Shown here: piece by piece, positions 8,938-16,544 of the stretch | Position numbering within the stretch: the stretch's first letter is position 1 | Layout of the letters: the number at the start of each line of letters is the position of its first letter | Assembly (NCBI GenBank): GCA_017889545.1 | Contig: JAGFZV010000014.1 | Location: forward strand, 1-64,000 | From: Bacillota bacterium | GTDB lineage: Bacteria; Bacillota; Negativicutes; CTSoil-072 | Direction of reading: 5' to 3' | Length of the DNA stretch: 64,000 bases | Notes under the pieces: model-generated | Database searches by the model: none | What the model was told of the DNA's origin: nothing | The model's input: only the letters and a program-made list of their open reading frames with translations | Translations under genes and position numbers: made by a program

Positions 8938-9006
8938 GGTTAGCCCTATAAAATCAGTAATATTTTTTACATTTTTCTTATTATTTAATTTTCTTGTTTT
9001 TTCCAA

Positions 9007-9037
9007 TAAAAAAAGAACCAGGCATGCACCCAGTTCT
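9007..9037 (-). terminator. Terminator of the Crp/Fnr regulator gene
   Basis: On the minus strand AGAACTGGG and CCTGGTTCT pair (with wobbles) around a 6-base loop and are followed by a run of seven T. It is placed 26 bases after the regulator's stop. Confidence 0.75.
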
Positions 9038-9062
9038 CTTCTATACGATCTGTTGTTTCGCC

Positions 9063-9758
9063 TTATTCGGATTTCCGAGCTAACTCCAGCAAAGCTGGAT
9101 AATCGTTAATCACAAGTGATTTCTTGCTGATGGTCTCAAGCACACCGTCTTTTTTCAATTGCGCGATTACCGTGTTTAATGTCACTCGATGAATTCCCAG
9201 CAATGAAGCCAATTCCTGCTGGCAAATGCCTTTTTGACAAGCCACCTTAACGCTGCCCTTAACATTTTTTCCTTCCCGTTCTGATAAATAAACCAGCATT
9301 TTGCAAACCCGGCTTTGCAGGCAGTCCAAATCACTGGAATGCATGACGACCACTCGAAGCTTGTGCGCCAGGCTTTCTACCAAATTCATGACTAATTCAG
9401 GATTTTTAGGCAGTATTTCTTCATAAATACACTGACGGGAAAAGGAATAAACAATACAATCTTCAATGACTAGAAACATATTCCAACAAGGTCTGCGATC
9501 GATAAACGGCACTTCACCAATGATATTTCCTTTATCAAAATGCCATACTGTTTTTTCATCGCCATTCGGTCCGATATTTGTCAGTTTTATTTTCCCTTCA
9601 TAGAGATACAGCAGTCGGTCAATCGTTTCCCCATTTCCAGTTACCAGACTGCCTTTCGGATAGCAAATTTTTTGTCCGAGATGAAGAACCTTTTCCCACG
9701 CAACATTCATCGGTCCAATCCAGGGAGAGCACAGCCTGGAAGCTTCAAGGTCTTTCAT
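9063..9758 (-). CDS. Crp/Fnr-family transcription regulator
   Basis: A 231-residue protein with an N-terminal cyclic-nucleotide-binding-type beta barrel (about 25-125; YPKGSLVTGNGE, GNIIGEVPF), a dimer helix (about 130-155) and a C-terminal winged HTH (about 165-225; CQQELASLLGIHRVTLNTVIAQL). There is no N-terminal cysteine cluster of the Fnr type, so an oxygen-sensing iron-sulfur role is unlikely; CprK-like aromatic-binding regulators share this layout. The start ATG 9758 has AAGGAGG upstream. Position between DedA and arylsulfotransferase 1, with a dyad upstream of the latter, suggests it controls the sulfotransferase genes in response to a small molecule. Confidence 0.85.
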   Translation of the reverse strand: MKDLEASRLCSPWIGPMNVAWEKVLHLGQKICYPKGSLVTGNGETIDRLLYLYEGKIKLTNIGPNGDEKTVWHFDKGNIIGEVPFIDRRPCWNMFLVIEDCIVYSFSRQCIYEEILPKNPELVMNLVESLAHKLRVVVMHSSDLDCLQSRVCKMLVYLSEREGKNVKGSVKVACQKGICQQELASLLGIHRVTLNTVIAQLKKDGVLETISKKSLVINDYPALLELARKSE

Positions 9759-9822
9759 AGTACCATCCTCCTTGCAAAAAATGACAAAAATAAACTGGCA
9801 TCGTCACATCCATCTAAAATAA

Positions 9823-10422
9823 TTATGCTCCTCTTTGCTTATCTTTTCTTAGCCAAACAAACAGACCGGCAATCACAACAATTGCAACTGCCACCCCTAT
9901 ATCATGGCCGATGGCATTCATGACCTGCCACCGTTCCCCCAATATCATCCCTATATACACAATGGCAATCGTCCATGGAATTGACCCCAGCAACGTATAG
10001 AGAATAAATTTGTGAAAATCAACTTTGGCAAAACCAGCTGGAAGCGAAATAAAAGTTCGGATAAACGGCAGCAGCCGCCCGAAAAAAGTCGCCGCCAGTC
10101 CATACCGGTCAAACCAAAGCTGCGCCATAGCTAATTTCGCTTCCGATAAAAGTACATATTTCCCATACTTGGCAATAAAAGTGCGCCCCTTATAATAGCC
10201 AAGCAAATACGATAAAACGGATCCAAACAGACCCCCAAGAACACCGGCAACGACTACCCAAAAAAAGCCCAAATGTCCTAAATAGACAAGGTAGCCGGCA
10301 AACCCGAAAATCAGCTCACTGGGAATGGGGATGTTCGCACTCTCCAATGCCATCCCAATAAAAATAGCCGGGTAGCCCCAGCTTTCAATCGAACCGGTAA
10401 CCCATTGCCACAGCTGGTTCAT
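9823..10422 (-). CDS. DedA-family membrane protein
   Basis: A 199-residue polytopic protein of the DedA/VTT family, which acts in membrane lipid (undecaprenyl-phosphate or phosphatidylethanolamine) translocation in studied bacteria. Visible family features are the early ESANIPIPSELIFGFAGY segment, the re-entrant region with GLFGSVLSYLLGY, and the conserved FFGRLLPFIRTFISLPAG stretch at about residues 112-129 with its essential arginines. An own promoter fits upstream (TTGACA ... TATGCT). No functional link to its neighbours is evident. Confidence 0.88.
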   Translation of the reverse strand: MNQLWQWVTGSIESWGYPAIFIGMALESANIPIPSELIFGFAGYLVYLGHLGFFWVVVAGVLGGLFGSVLSYLLGYYKGRTFIAKYGKYVLLSEAKLAMAQLWFDRYGLAATFFGRLLPFIRTFISLPAGFAKVDFHKFILYTLLGSIPWTIAIVYIGMILGERWQVMNAIGHDIGVAVAIVVIAGLFVWLRKDKQRGA

Positions 10423-10467
10423 ACTGTCACTCCCTACGAAGATATTGCGTAAACATCCTCATGCTTA

Positions 10468-10497
10468 AGCATACACACAGGCACTATACTTTGTCAA
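10468..10497 (-). promoter_or_regulatory. Promoter of the DedA gene
   Basis: On the minus strand TTGACA (10492-10497) and TATGCT (10468-10473) are 18 bases apart. The perfect 12-base palindrome ATGCTTAAGCAT at 10461-10472 overlaps the -10 and could be an operator. Confidence 0.5.
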
Positions 10498-10504
10498 TAT
10501 GGGC

Positions 10505-10553
10505 AAAAAGCATCGGCATCTGCGCAATCTAAATGCGGATGCCGATGCTTTTT
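10505..10553 (-). terminator. Terminator of the LivJ-type lipoprotein gene
   Basis: AAAAAGCATCGGCATC pairs with GATGCCGATGCTTTTT (16 bp), so both strands end in T runs. It lies 11 bases after the stop of the lipoprotein gene. Confidence 0.85.
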
Positions 10554-10563
10554 CATTTAATCC

Positions 10564-11730
10564 TTATGGTTTTACAGTTTCTTTATACACTTGCTTCCCA
10601 TTTTTAATTTCGATAATAACCGCACTCTTCACGGCATCATGTGTAGTGTTCATCGTCAAATCACCGGTAACGCCTTTATAGTCTTTTGTTGCCGCGATCG
10701 CCTCGCGGATTTTATCCGGCTCCGCGCTATTGGCACGTTTAATCGCGTCAACCATTACATACATCGCATCATAGCCAAGCACTGCCATTGCATCAGGAAC
10801 TTGGCCGTATTCTTTTTTATAGGCATCGACAAATGTTTTGGAAGCCGGGCTTGTATCTTCAACAGAATAGTGGTTGGTAAAGTATGTATTGTTCATTGCC
10901 TCGCCGCCAATCTCTATGAGTTTCGGCGAATCCCAACCATCACCGCCTAAGATCGGTACCGTAATCCCCAGTTCACGTGCTTGTTTGGCAATCTTGCCAA
11001 CTTCTTCATAATATCCCGGTACATAGATCATTTCCGGGTTCAACGCTTTTATTTTTGTCAGAACGGTTTTGAAATCCTGGTCTTTCTGCAAATAGGCTTC
11101 TTCGGCCAGAATCTTGCCGCCGCCTTTGGTGAATGCATCAGTAAAAAACTTAGCCAATCCTTTACTGTAATCGCTGCTGTTATCAATCATGACCGCCACT
11201 TGTTTTACTTTCAAGCTGTTCAGCGCAAAGTTGGCGCCAACAGTCCCTTGGAATGGATCGATGAAGCAAACCCGGAAGGTATACTCTTTCACTTTTCCGC
11301 TCTTCTCATCAACGGTTACTTTCGGATTGGTCGCTGCTGCTGTGATGAAAGGAATTTTGCTGGCTTCCGATACCGACGATCCGGCAATCGCATTGGAACT
11401 CGTTGTAAATCCGGTAACTGCTACTACTTTGTCCTGCGTAATAACTTTTGTCATCGCATTGGCCGATTCCGACGGTTCACTTTTATTATCCGCGCTGACA
11501 AGCTGAATCTGCTTGCCAAGAACACCGCCTTTGGCATTGATTTCTTTCACTGCCAATTTTGCGCCATTAGAAGCTGCGGAGCCGAACGTTGCGGTTCCAC
11601 CGGTCAATTCATACACCAAGCCGATTTTGATGTCTTTGCTTGCACTGCTGCCGCAGCCGGCTGCCATACTCGCAATCATGACCAGCATTAATAGGAAAAT
11701 ACCAAGCTTGCTAAATTTTTTATACCCCAA
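10564..11730 (-). CDS. Orphan LivJ-type ABC substrate-binding lipoprotein
   Basis: A 388-residue type I periplasmic-binding protein of the branched-chain amino acid (LivJ) family. A lipoprotein signal peptide ends in the lipobox MAAGC at about residue 25, so the mature protein is anchored by a lipidated cysteine. The binding domain begins DIKIGLVYELTGGTATFG and contains LVSADNKSEPSESAN and FTTSSNAIAGSSVSEAS. I chose the TTG at 11730 because AGGGGG lies nine bases upstream and the signal peptide starts directly after it; the frame is open to 11841 but that extension makes no sense as a signal peptide. No LivHMGF permease or ATPase genes are present, so it must use a distant transporter or act as a sensor. 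In this family aromatic acids are also ligands. Confidence 0.85.
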   Translation of the reverse strand: MGYKKFSKLGIFLLMLVMIASMAAGCGSSASKDIKIGLVYELTGGTATFGSAASNGAKLAVKEINAKGGVLGKQIQLVSADNKSEPSESANAMTKVITQDKVVAVTGFTTSSNAIAGSSVSEASKIPFITAAATNPKVTVDEKSGKVKEYTFRVCFIDPFQGTVGANFALNSLKVKQVAVMIDNSSDYSKGLAKFFTDAFTKGGGKILAEEAYLQKDQDFKTVLTKIKALNPEMIYVPGYYEEVGKIAKQARELGITVPILGGDGWDSPKLIEIGGEAMNNTYFTNHYSVEDTSPASKTFVDAYKKEYGQVPDAMAVLGYDAMYVMVDAIKRANSAEPDKIREAIAATKDYKGVTGDLTMNTTHDAVKSAVIIEIKNGKQVYKETVKP

Positions 11731-11863
11731 AACATGTCGCCCCCTTTGTTTTTTACGGTCAAATGAGAATGCCAACTGTGTAGATTTTCCACCTCCTGCT
11801 GGAAATGCAACTGGAAACCATGAAGCCAATCCCATTTCCATATAAGTGCTATAACGATAAATG

Positions 11864-11909
11864 AAAAAAATCGCTTTTGGACGACTTCAAGGAAATCATC
11901 CAAAAGCGA
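11864..11909 (-). terminator. Strong terminator ending the gcvH-lpd-grx-ASST2 operon
   Basis: TCGCTTTTGGA and TCCAAAAGCGA pair over 11 bp, and on the minus strand the stem is followed by seven T. It separates arylsulfotransferase 2 from the lipoprotein gene, so the latter needs its own promoter. Confidence 0.85.
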
Positions 11910-11934
11910 CATTGCTTTCGCACACTATTGTTTT

Positions 11935-11953
11935 CTATGATTATACATCATAG
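11935..11953. promoter_or_regulatory. 19-base dyad downstream of arylsulfotransferase 2
   Basis: CTATGAT and ATCATAG flank a 5-base centre, a perfect inverted repeat. It lies between the stop of arylsulfotransferase 2 and the terminator. It could be an operator for a promoter of the lipoprotein gene or a small RNA hairpin. Confidence 0.35.
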
Positions 11954-12001
11954 TACAGGTTTCTAAAAAAATCAAGCACCTTGTACAAATTTTCTTAACT
12001 G

Positions 12002-13435
12002 TTATTCGCTGGCTTCCTCCCCCGCGGCAACGCACAAGGCGGTGTCTCCCTGATAACCTCTCACTCCAGCCACCGTCGTTTCACGTAAATGGCCGGCAGG
12101 CGCAGCGCCAGGCATGCGAAAAGTTTTTACGTTAACGCGTTTTACCGGCACTTCTGTCGGAGTCGGCAATTGCGGAACCCACTCATACGGCAGGCGGTAG
12201 GCGCGATATACCATGTTCAGGTTCAGTTTTTCACCCCAATATGGGCTGATGTATTCCCAAACCAATTCATGTTTGGCCGTAACTTCGATGACTCGTCCGC
12301 CTGAGCCTTCGGTAATTAAGGTATTGCCATTCGGCAGGCGTTGAGCGCCGCTGATAAACGGGCTGTAGAAACGGTTCGAATCGACCGGATGAAGATATCC
12401 GGCTTCATTAGGTGTATACTGCCACACAATCTTCAGTGTAGTCGGATCAAATTCAAGTACCCGCGAATAATCACGCAGGGCGTTTTTCGCACCGGTAGGC
12501 GAACCAGGGTTCGGCGCTCCATAACCGGCCCAACCACCATTATCAAAGACCAGAATATTTCCTTCACCGGGCAGTCCGCGCGGGATCATATGGGCATGAT
12601 GCTGACCAATAATCCAGCCTAACGCCTTCAATTCCGGGCTGCTGTCATAATATGGTCCGACTTTCCAAGCAATTTTACCGGTTTTTTTATCGATAATCGC
12701 AATAATATTCGTTTCCCGGCCATCCCAAATAATATTATCCGGATGGAACCGTTCATCGCCGGCATCATACCATTTATTTGGCCCTAATACCGACATGGAG
12801 TTGATGTGCATCCAGTCGCCGCCGGTCGGCCTCATGTTGGGATCGCGGCTCATGATGTTTTTGGCTGCTTCATCAAAGCCGTATTCGTCAAAATGATCGC
12901 TGCAGGTCCATTCCCAAACAATGTCGCCATTCCAAGTCGTTTCAATGATGACATCATCAATCAGCACTTTGTCGGAAATTTTGGGGTTTTTAACATTTTT
13001 ATGGCACAGGATCAATGTGTTTCCTTTGTCAACTTGCGGGTCCATCCCGGGAACATAATAGCCCACGGGGTTTCCTGCCCGCTGGTAATCATGGTGCTGT
13101 CTGGCCATCCACTGCGGTTCCTCGCCCGGATCTTCAATATACTCTAACTGATTGAATTTCCAGACGATATTTCCGTCAAAATCAACCTGGATCAAATCAG
13201 TTTGATCCTGCATACCAAAAGCATTGTTTCTTTCGCCGGAATGACCGAGCACATAACCGCCCGGCAGCATTTTGTTGGGAAATCCATGCAAGCCTTTCCA
13301 TAGCTGAACTTCCGCTCCGTTCATGTCGATCAACAGGGCGCCTTTTTCCCGTGCCTGATAAATCGTGTAACCGCTCCAGCATTTTTCAGGGTTGTACACA
13401 GTGACTCCAGTTGGATACACGCTTGGATATGTCAT
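12002..13435 (-). CDS. Arylsulfotransferase-family beta-propeller protein (copy 2)
   Basis: A 477-residue paralogue of copy 1; over the first ~146 aligned residues I count about 23 differences. Blade motifs DGNIVWKF (87-94), NGDIVWEW (169-176), TGKIAWKV (252-259), LKIVWQY and HELVWEY are visible, with histidines at 114-115, 210, 279, 280 and 282 in the same contexts as copy 1. No signal peptide. The start has AAGGGAGGGG upstream. It is the last gene of an operon reading GcvH, Lpd, Grx-like, ASST2, with 33-63 base gaps. That links a sulfuryl-transfer type fold to a lipoyl carrier and its reductase, a combination I do not know from a described pathway. Sulfotransferase activity itself is inferred from family. 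Confidence 0.8.
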   Translation of the reverse strand: MTYPSVYPTGVTVYNPEKCWSGYTIYQAREKGALLIDMNGAEVQLWKGLHGFPNKMLPGGYVLGHSGERNNAFGMQDQTDLIQVDFDGNIVWKFNQLEYIEDPGEEPQWMARQHHDYQRAGNPVGYYVPGMDPQVDKGNTLILCHKNVKNPKISDKVLIDDVIIETTWNGDIVWEWTCSDHFDEYGFDEAAKNIMSRDPNMRPTGGDWMHINSMSVLGPNKWYDAGDERFHPDNIIWDGRETNIIAIIDKKTGKIAWKVGPYYDSSPELKALGWIIGQHHAHMIPRGLPGEGNILVFDNGGWAGYGAPNPGSPTGAKNALRDYSRVLEFDPTTLKIVWQYTPNEAGYLHPVDSNRFYSPFISGAQRLPNGNTLITEGSGGRVIEVTAKHELVWEYISPYWGEKLNLNMVYRAYRLPYEWVPQLPTPTEVPVKRVNVKTFRMPGAAPAGHLRETTVAGVRGYQGDTALCVAAGEEASE

Positions 13436-13468
13436 GCAATCCCCTCCCTTTACTAGTGGCGTTCTTCC

Positions 13469-14308
13469 TTATGCTTTCTCAATGTCAACGAGTACCTGAT
13501 GGTTCCGGGCTGCTGTCCGGTACCGGAATAACATGTCCGCTGTCATTGCCTCTGCCAATTTTAGCCGCTCATCCTGCAGTTCCGCCGGTTTGGCAAGAGC
13601 GATAAAATAAGGTAGTTTTTTGTTTCCGGTGACTTGATCCAGCCATTTTGCCGTTGCGGCAACTTCCTCCGGTTGGAGGTAACTGATGGAACCATCCTCA
13701 CGAAACACCGGAACAATACTGGTCCGGAAACGATAGGCCGGCGCCGTGATGACAAGCGCCATACTTTTTTCAATGTCTGCCGCATCTACTGCTTCGCCCA
13801 CGATTTGACCGTACAAAGCGCCTGGCCCTTTGATATTCATGATCACTACATCAGCCAGTTTCTCAAGTAAGATTTTCTCCAAAATCGCCGGGTTTCTGCC
13901 GTCCGTGTCCATTTGCAGTTTCATATTGTTTGTCTTTAAATATCTGAGCACATTTAAAAATTCTTCGGCATACTCTGGATTTCCGCCAGAAATATGAATC
14001 CCGTCCACCCATTCTTTATGCAAGGAACCCACCGAAAAAAATCCATTCAATTTTTCCTGATAGTTCAGGTGCGCCAATACCGGGCCAATTCCCTGCCGGA
14101 TGACTATTCCATCGCTGAAGATCGGAAACTCCACACCATCGGCGCCGCGATAAATGGCTTTGCGATTTGCTGCGTAAAATTTTTGAAAAGCTTCTTTGCC
14201 TTCCGCTTTCATATCCTGTTCTTCATAGGCAATGCCAAGCTCGGACATGCACCGTTTGGCGATTTTACAGCGGGTACAGCCGGTTGCTGAATAAATTGTG
14301 TTGCTCAT
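13469..14308 (-). CDS. Glutaredoxin domain fused to a half PFL-activase-like barrel without the radical-SAM cluster
   Basis: A 279-residue protein in two parts. Residues 1-80 are glutaredoxin/NrdH-like, with redox pair C11-T-R-C14 and a further C20, followed by YEEQDM and the cis-proline-type region VEFPIFSDG. Residues 95-260 resemble the second half of pyruvate formate-lyase activating enzyme: ISGGNP (106-111, compare SGGEP), QMDTDGRNP and VVIMNIKGP. The CxxxCxxC motif that binds the radical-SAM iron-sulfur cluster is absent and the N-terminal half barrel is replaced by the glutaredoxin. It is therefore not a radical-SAM enzyme by sequence, but a thiol-redox protein that may bind a glycyl-radical-type partner or nucleotide. 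It lies between Lpd and arylsulfotransferase 2 in one operon, so a disulfide relay with the lipoyl carrier is plausible. Confidence 0.7.
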   Translation of the reverse strand: MSNTIYSATGCTRCKIAKRCMSELGIAYEEQDMKAEGKEAFQKFYAANRKAIYRGADGVEFPIFSDGIVIRQGIGPVLAHLNYQEKLNGFFSVGSLHKEWVDGIHISGGNPEYAEEFLNVLRYLKTNNMKLQMDTDGRNPAILEKILLEKLADVVIMNIKGPGALYGQIVGEAVDAADIEKSMALVITAPAYRFRTSIVPVFREDGSISYLQPEEVAATAKWLDQVTGNKKLPYFIALAKPAELQDERLKLAEAMTADMLFRYRTAARNHQVLVDIEKA

Positions 14309-14341
14309 TCTTTTCTCTCCTTTAAAACGGGGTTTTCGTTT

Positions 14342-15724
14342 TTACAAATGTACGCCATGGCCGGCAAGAACATGAAGTCCTTCCACAACCGCTTCGCTTA
14401 AGGTAGGGTGCGGGTAAACCACCTGAGACAATTGAGCGGTAGTCGCTCCCAATGCGATCATGGTTGCCGGACCGGCAATCAATTCCGTAACATGCGGTCC
14501 AATCATGTGCGCCCCCAACAGTTTGTCGGTTTGCGCGTCAGCGATCAGTTTCACAAAGCCGGCATTTTCATTCATGGCCAATGCTTTTCCATTGGGCACA
14601 AAAGGGCTTTGAACCGTTTTAATTTCGTACCCGCGTTCTTTTGCTTGTTTTTCCGTGAGTCCGACAGAAGCAACTTCGACTGTTGAAAAAATGCAGCGGG
14701 GAATATTTTCATATACCAGGGTCTGGGTTTGTTTGTTTGCTATGGCCTCAGCGGCAATCATTCCTTGAGCGGAAGCGACATGCGCCAAACCCATTTTCCC
14801 ATTGGTATCGCCAATCGCATAGATATTGGCCACGCTCGTACGCATCTGTTCATCAATTTCGATCCGTCCGCGGTTGGTCGCTACACCGATTGCTTCGAGA
14901 CCGAGCTGCGCAATTTGCGGCGCAAAACCGGTAGCCACCAAGACTTTTTCCACGACGATCTTCTCTTGAACTTCTCCATCCAGAACCGTTACTTCTACTC
15001 CTGCCGGCGTTTTGACAACACTGGAAACTTTCACGCCGGTTTTTACCTGAATCCCGGCTTTGGCAAATTGCGCCGCCGCTTCCCGGCATACATCTTCATC
15101 CTCGGACGGAAGCACGTACGGCATCATTTCTACCGCCGTGACTTTGGCGCCGTAACGGTTCCAAAGGGTCGCAATTTCCATCCCGATCGGGCCAGCGCCG
15201 ACAATCAGCACGGATGCCGGAACTTTGTCCAACGCTAGGGCTTCCCGCGCGGTAATAATGGTTTCGCCATCGAGGTCTATCCCCGGAACCGATCGCGGTT
15301 TGGCGCCGGTCGCAATAATAATATTTTTCGCCGATACGGTCTCGCCGGAAGGCTGCAATTCGATCGTCGTTTGGTCGATGAAGCGGGCTTCCCCTTTTAA
15401 TACCGTTACGTTGCGGTTTTTGAGCAGAATTTCCACGCGTTTTCCTTGCCGTTTGGCAACTTGCCGGCTGCGCTGAAAGGCGGAAGCATAGTCTACGGAA
15501 ACGGTTCCGCATTGGAAACCAAAGCTTCGTTCCTGAGAAAGCAAATGAACCACTTCCGAATTGCGAAGCAAGGACTTCGTCGGAATACAGCCCCAGTTTA
15601 CACAGGTTCCACCCAATTGGTCTTTTTCGATCAGAGCTGTTTTGAAGCCCAGCTGACTGGCACGGACCGCTGCCACATAGCCGCCTGGCCCGCCGCCAAT
15701 TACAACAACATCATATTGAACCAT
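14342..15724 (-). CDS. lpdA: Dihydrolipoamide dehydrogenase
   Basis: A 460-residue flavoprotein disulfide reductase that reoxidises a dihydrolipoyl group with NAD+. The FAD-binding GGGPGGYVAA (10-19) is followed by the redox disulfide C41VNWGC46. A second Rossmann motif (VGAGPIGMEIA) binds NAD, and the C-terminal dimer region carries the catalytic HPTLSEAV histidine. The length fits the family. The usual partners (E1/E2 of a 2-oxoacid dehydrogenase, or glycine cleavage P and T proteins) are absent; instead the gene is flanked by a GcvH-like carrier and a glutaredoxin-like protein, so its substrate is most likely that carrier. Confidence 0.93.
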   Translation of the reverse strand: MVQYDVVVIGGGPGGYVAAVRASQLGFKTALIEKDQLGGTCVNWGCIPTKSLLRNSEVVHLLSQERSFGFQCGTVSVDYASAFQRSRQVAKRQGKRVEILLKNRNVTVLKGEARFIDQTTIELQPSGETVSAKNIIIATGAKPRSVPGIDLDGETIITAREALALDKVPASVLIVGAGPIGMEIATLWNRYGAKVTAVEMMPYVLPSEDEDVCREAAAQFAKAGIQVKTGVKVSSVVKTPAGVEVTVLDGEVQEKIVVEKVLVATGFAPQIAQLGLEAIGVATNRGRIEIDEQMRTSVANIYAIGDTNGKMGLAHVASAQGMIAAEAIANKQTQTLVYENIPRCIFSTVEVASVGLTEKQAKERGYEIKTVQSPFVPNGKALAMNENAGFVKLIADAQTDKLLGAHMIGPHVTELIAGPATMIALGATTAQLSQVVYPHPTLSEAVVEGLHVLAGHGVHL

Positions 15725-15787
15725 TCATCTACGTCTCCTTACTCTTACTTGTATCGTTTTACCGTTTACAATATAACACCGCTATGA

Positions 15788-16192
15788 TTACAGCTGACCG
15801 CTGTATTGTTCGTTCGTTAACAACCCATCCAGTTCTTTCACGTCATCCGGTTGAATAACAATCATCCAGCCGGCGCCATATGGATCTTGATTGACTAATT
15901 CCGGTGAATCTTCAATCTCCGAGTTCACCGCTACAATTTTGCCGCCTACCGGCATAAAGAGCGCCGATACCGATTTGGCTGATTCCGCGCTGCCAAATTC
16001 CTTGCCCTGCAAAAAAGCATCCCCGACTTGCGGCAGTTCAATGTAGATAATATCGCCCAACTGATCCTGGGCAAAATCGCTGATTCCTACTTTGATCTGA
16101 CCATCCTCCAGTTTCGCCCATGTATGTTCCTTGTGATAGCGAAGTTCTGCCGGAAAATTTAAATCCCCTACGTTTTTTTTGTCTTCTGCCAT
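15788..16192 (-). CDS. GcvH-like lipoyl carrier protein
   Basis: A 134-residue protein of the glycine cleavage H family. The lipoylated lysine is K73 in ESAKSVSALFMP, preceded by LGDIIYIELPQVGD and followed by NPELVNQDPYG-type sequence (here SPELVNQDPYGAGW). The start has AAGGGAAGGG upstream. It heads an operon with Lpd, a glutaredoxin-like protein and arylsulfotransferase 2. No glycine dehydrogenase or aminomethyltransferase is near. In sulfur-oxidising bacteria GcvH-like LbpA proteins carry sulfur rather than an aminomethyl group; a comparable carrier role is possible here but is inference. Region 16193-16544 holds candidate operators. Confidence 0.88.
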   Translation of the reverse strand: MAEDKKNVGDLNFPAELRYHKEHTWAKLEDGQIKVGISDFAQDQLGDIIYIELPQVGDAFLQGKEFGSAESAKSVSALFMPVGGKIVAVNSEIEDSPELVNQDPYGAGWMIVIQPDDVKELDGLLTNEQYSGQL

Positions 16193-16291
16193 GCTATCCC
16201 TTCCCTTCTGATATTTACGTCTTGGAAATTTGTCAACTGACGCAATATTCTTGTGTTTAAGATAATCATATCACGCCGATGAAAAAGAGAC

Positions 16292-16373
16292 TTGTAAACC
16301 AGACTACAAAACGATAAAAAAATCACGTAATAAATCATAATTTCAATAAATATTTTGCGTTGCGCAAATATTT
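16292..16373. promoter_or_regulatory. Two dyads in the divergent gcvH / MFS intergenic region
   Basis: The 352-base gap between the divergent genes contains TTGTA-N8-TACAA at 16292-16309, the same geometry as the dyad before arylsulfotransferase 1. At 16348-16373 AAATATTT arms enclose TTTGCG-N3-CGCAAA. Two Crp/Fnr regulators are encoded nearby (9063-9758 and 18032-18742), so these are candidate operators. The rest of the gap is AT-rich, with a possible -10 TATACT at 16429-16434 for the MFS gene. Confidence 0.45.
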
Positions 16374-16544
16374 TTATTTTTTCTTTACAATGTAATGCAG
16401 ACTACCGACTGTTACATGTTTCACTTGCTATACTATAGAAAAGGTTGGCCTACAGGCCAAGAGGAGCGGACGTATTGGGAAAGGAGGCCGGAAGCTTTTA
16501 ATCATTCGTTTTTTATTCCAGCGAAGCAATAAGGAGGCAAAAAA

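Noticed and set aside
13469-14308. Functional radical-SAM activating enzyme
   Set aside because: The CxxxCxxC cluster motif is absent; the only clustered cysteines are the glutaredoxin CxxC and one more.
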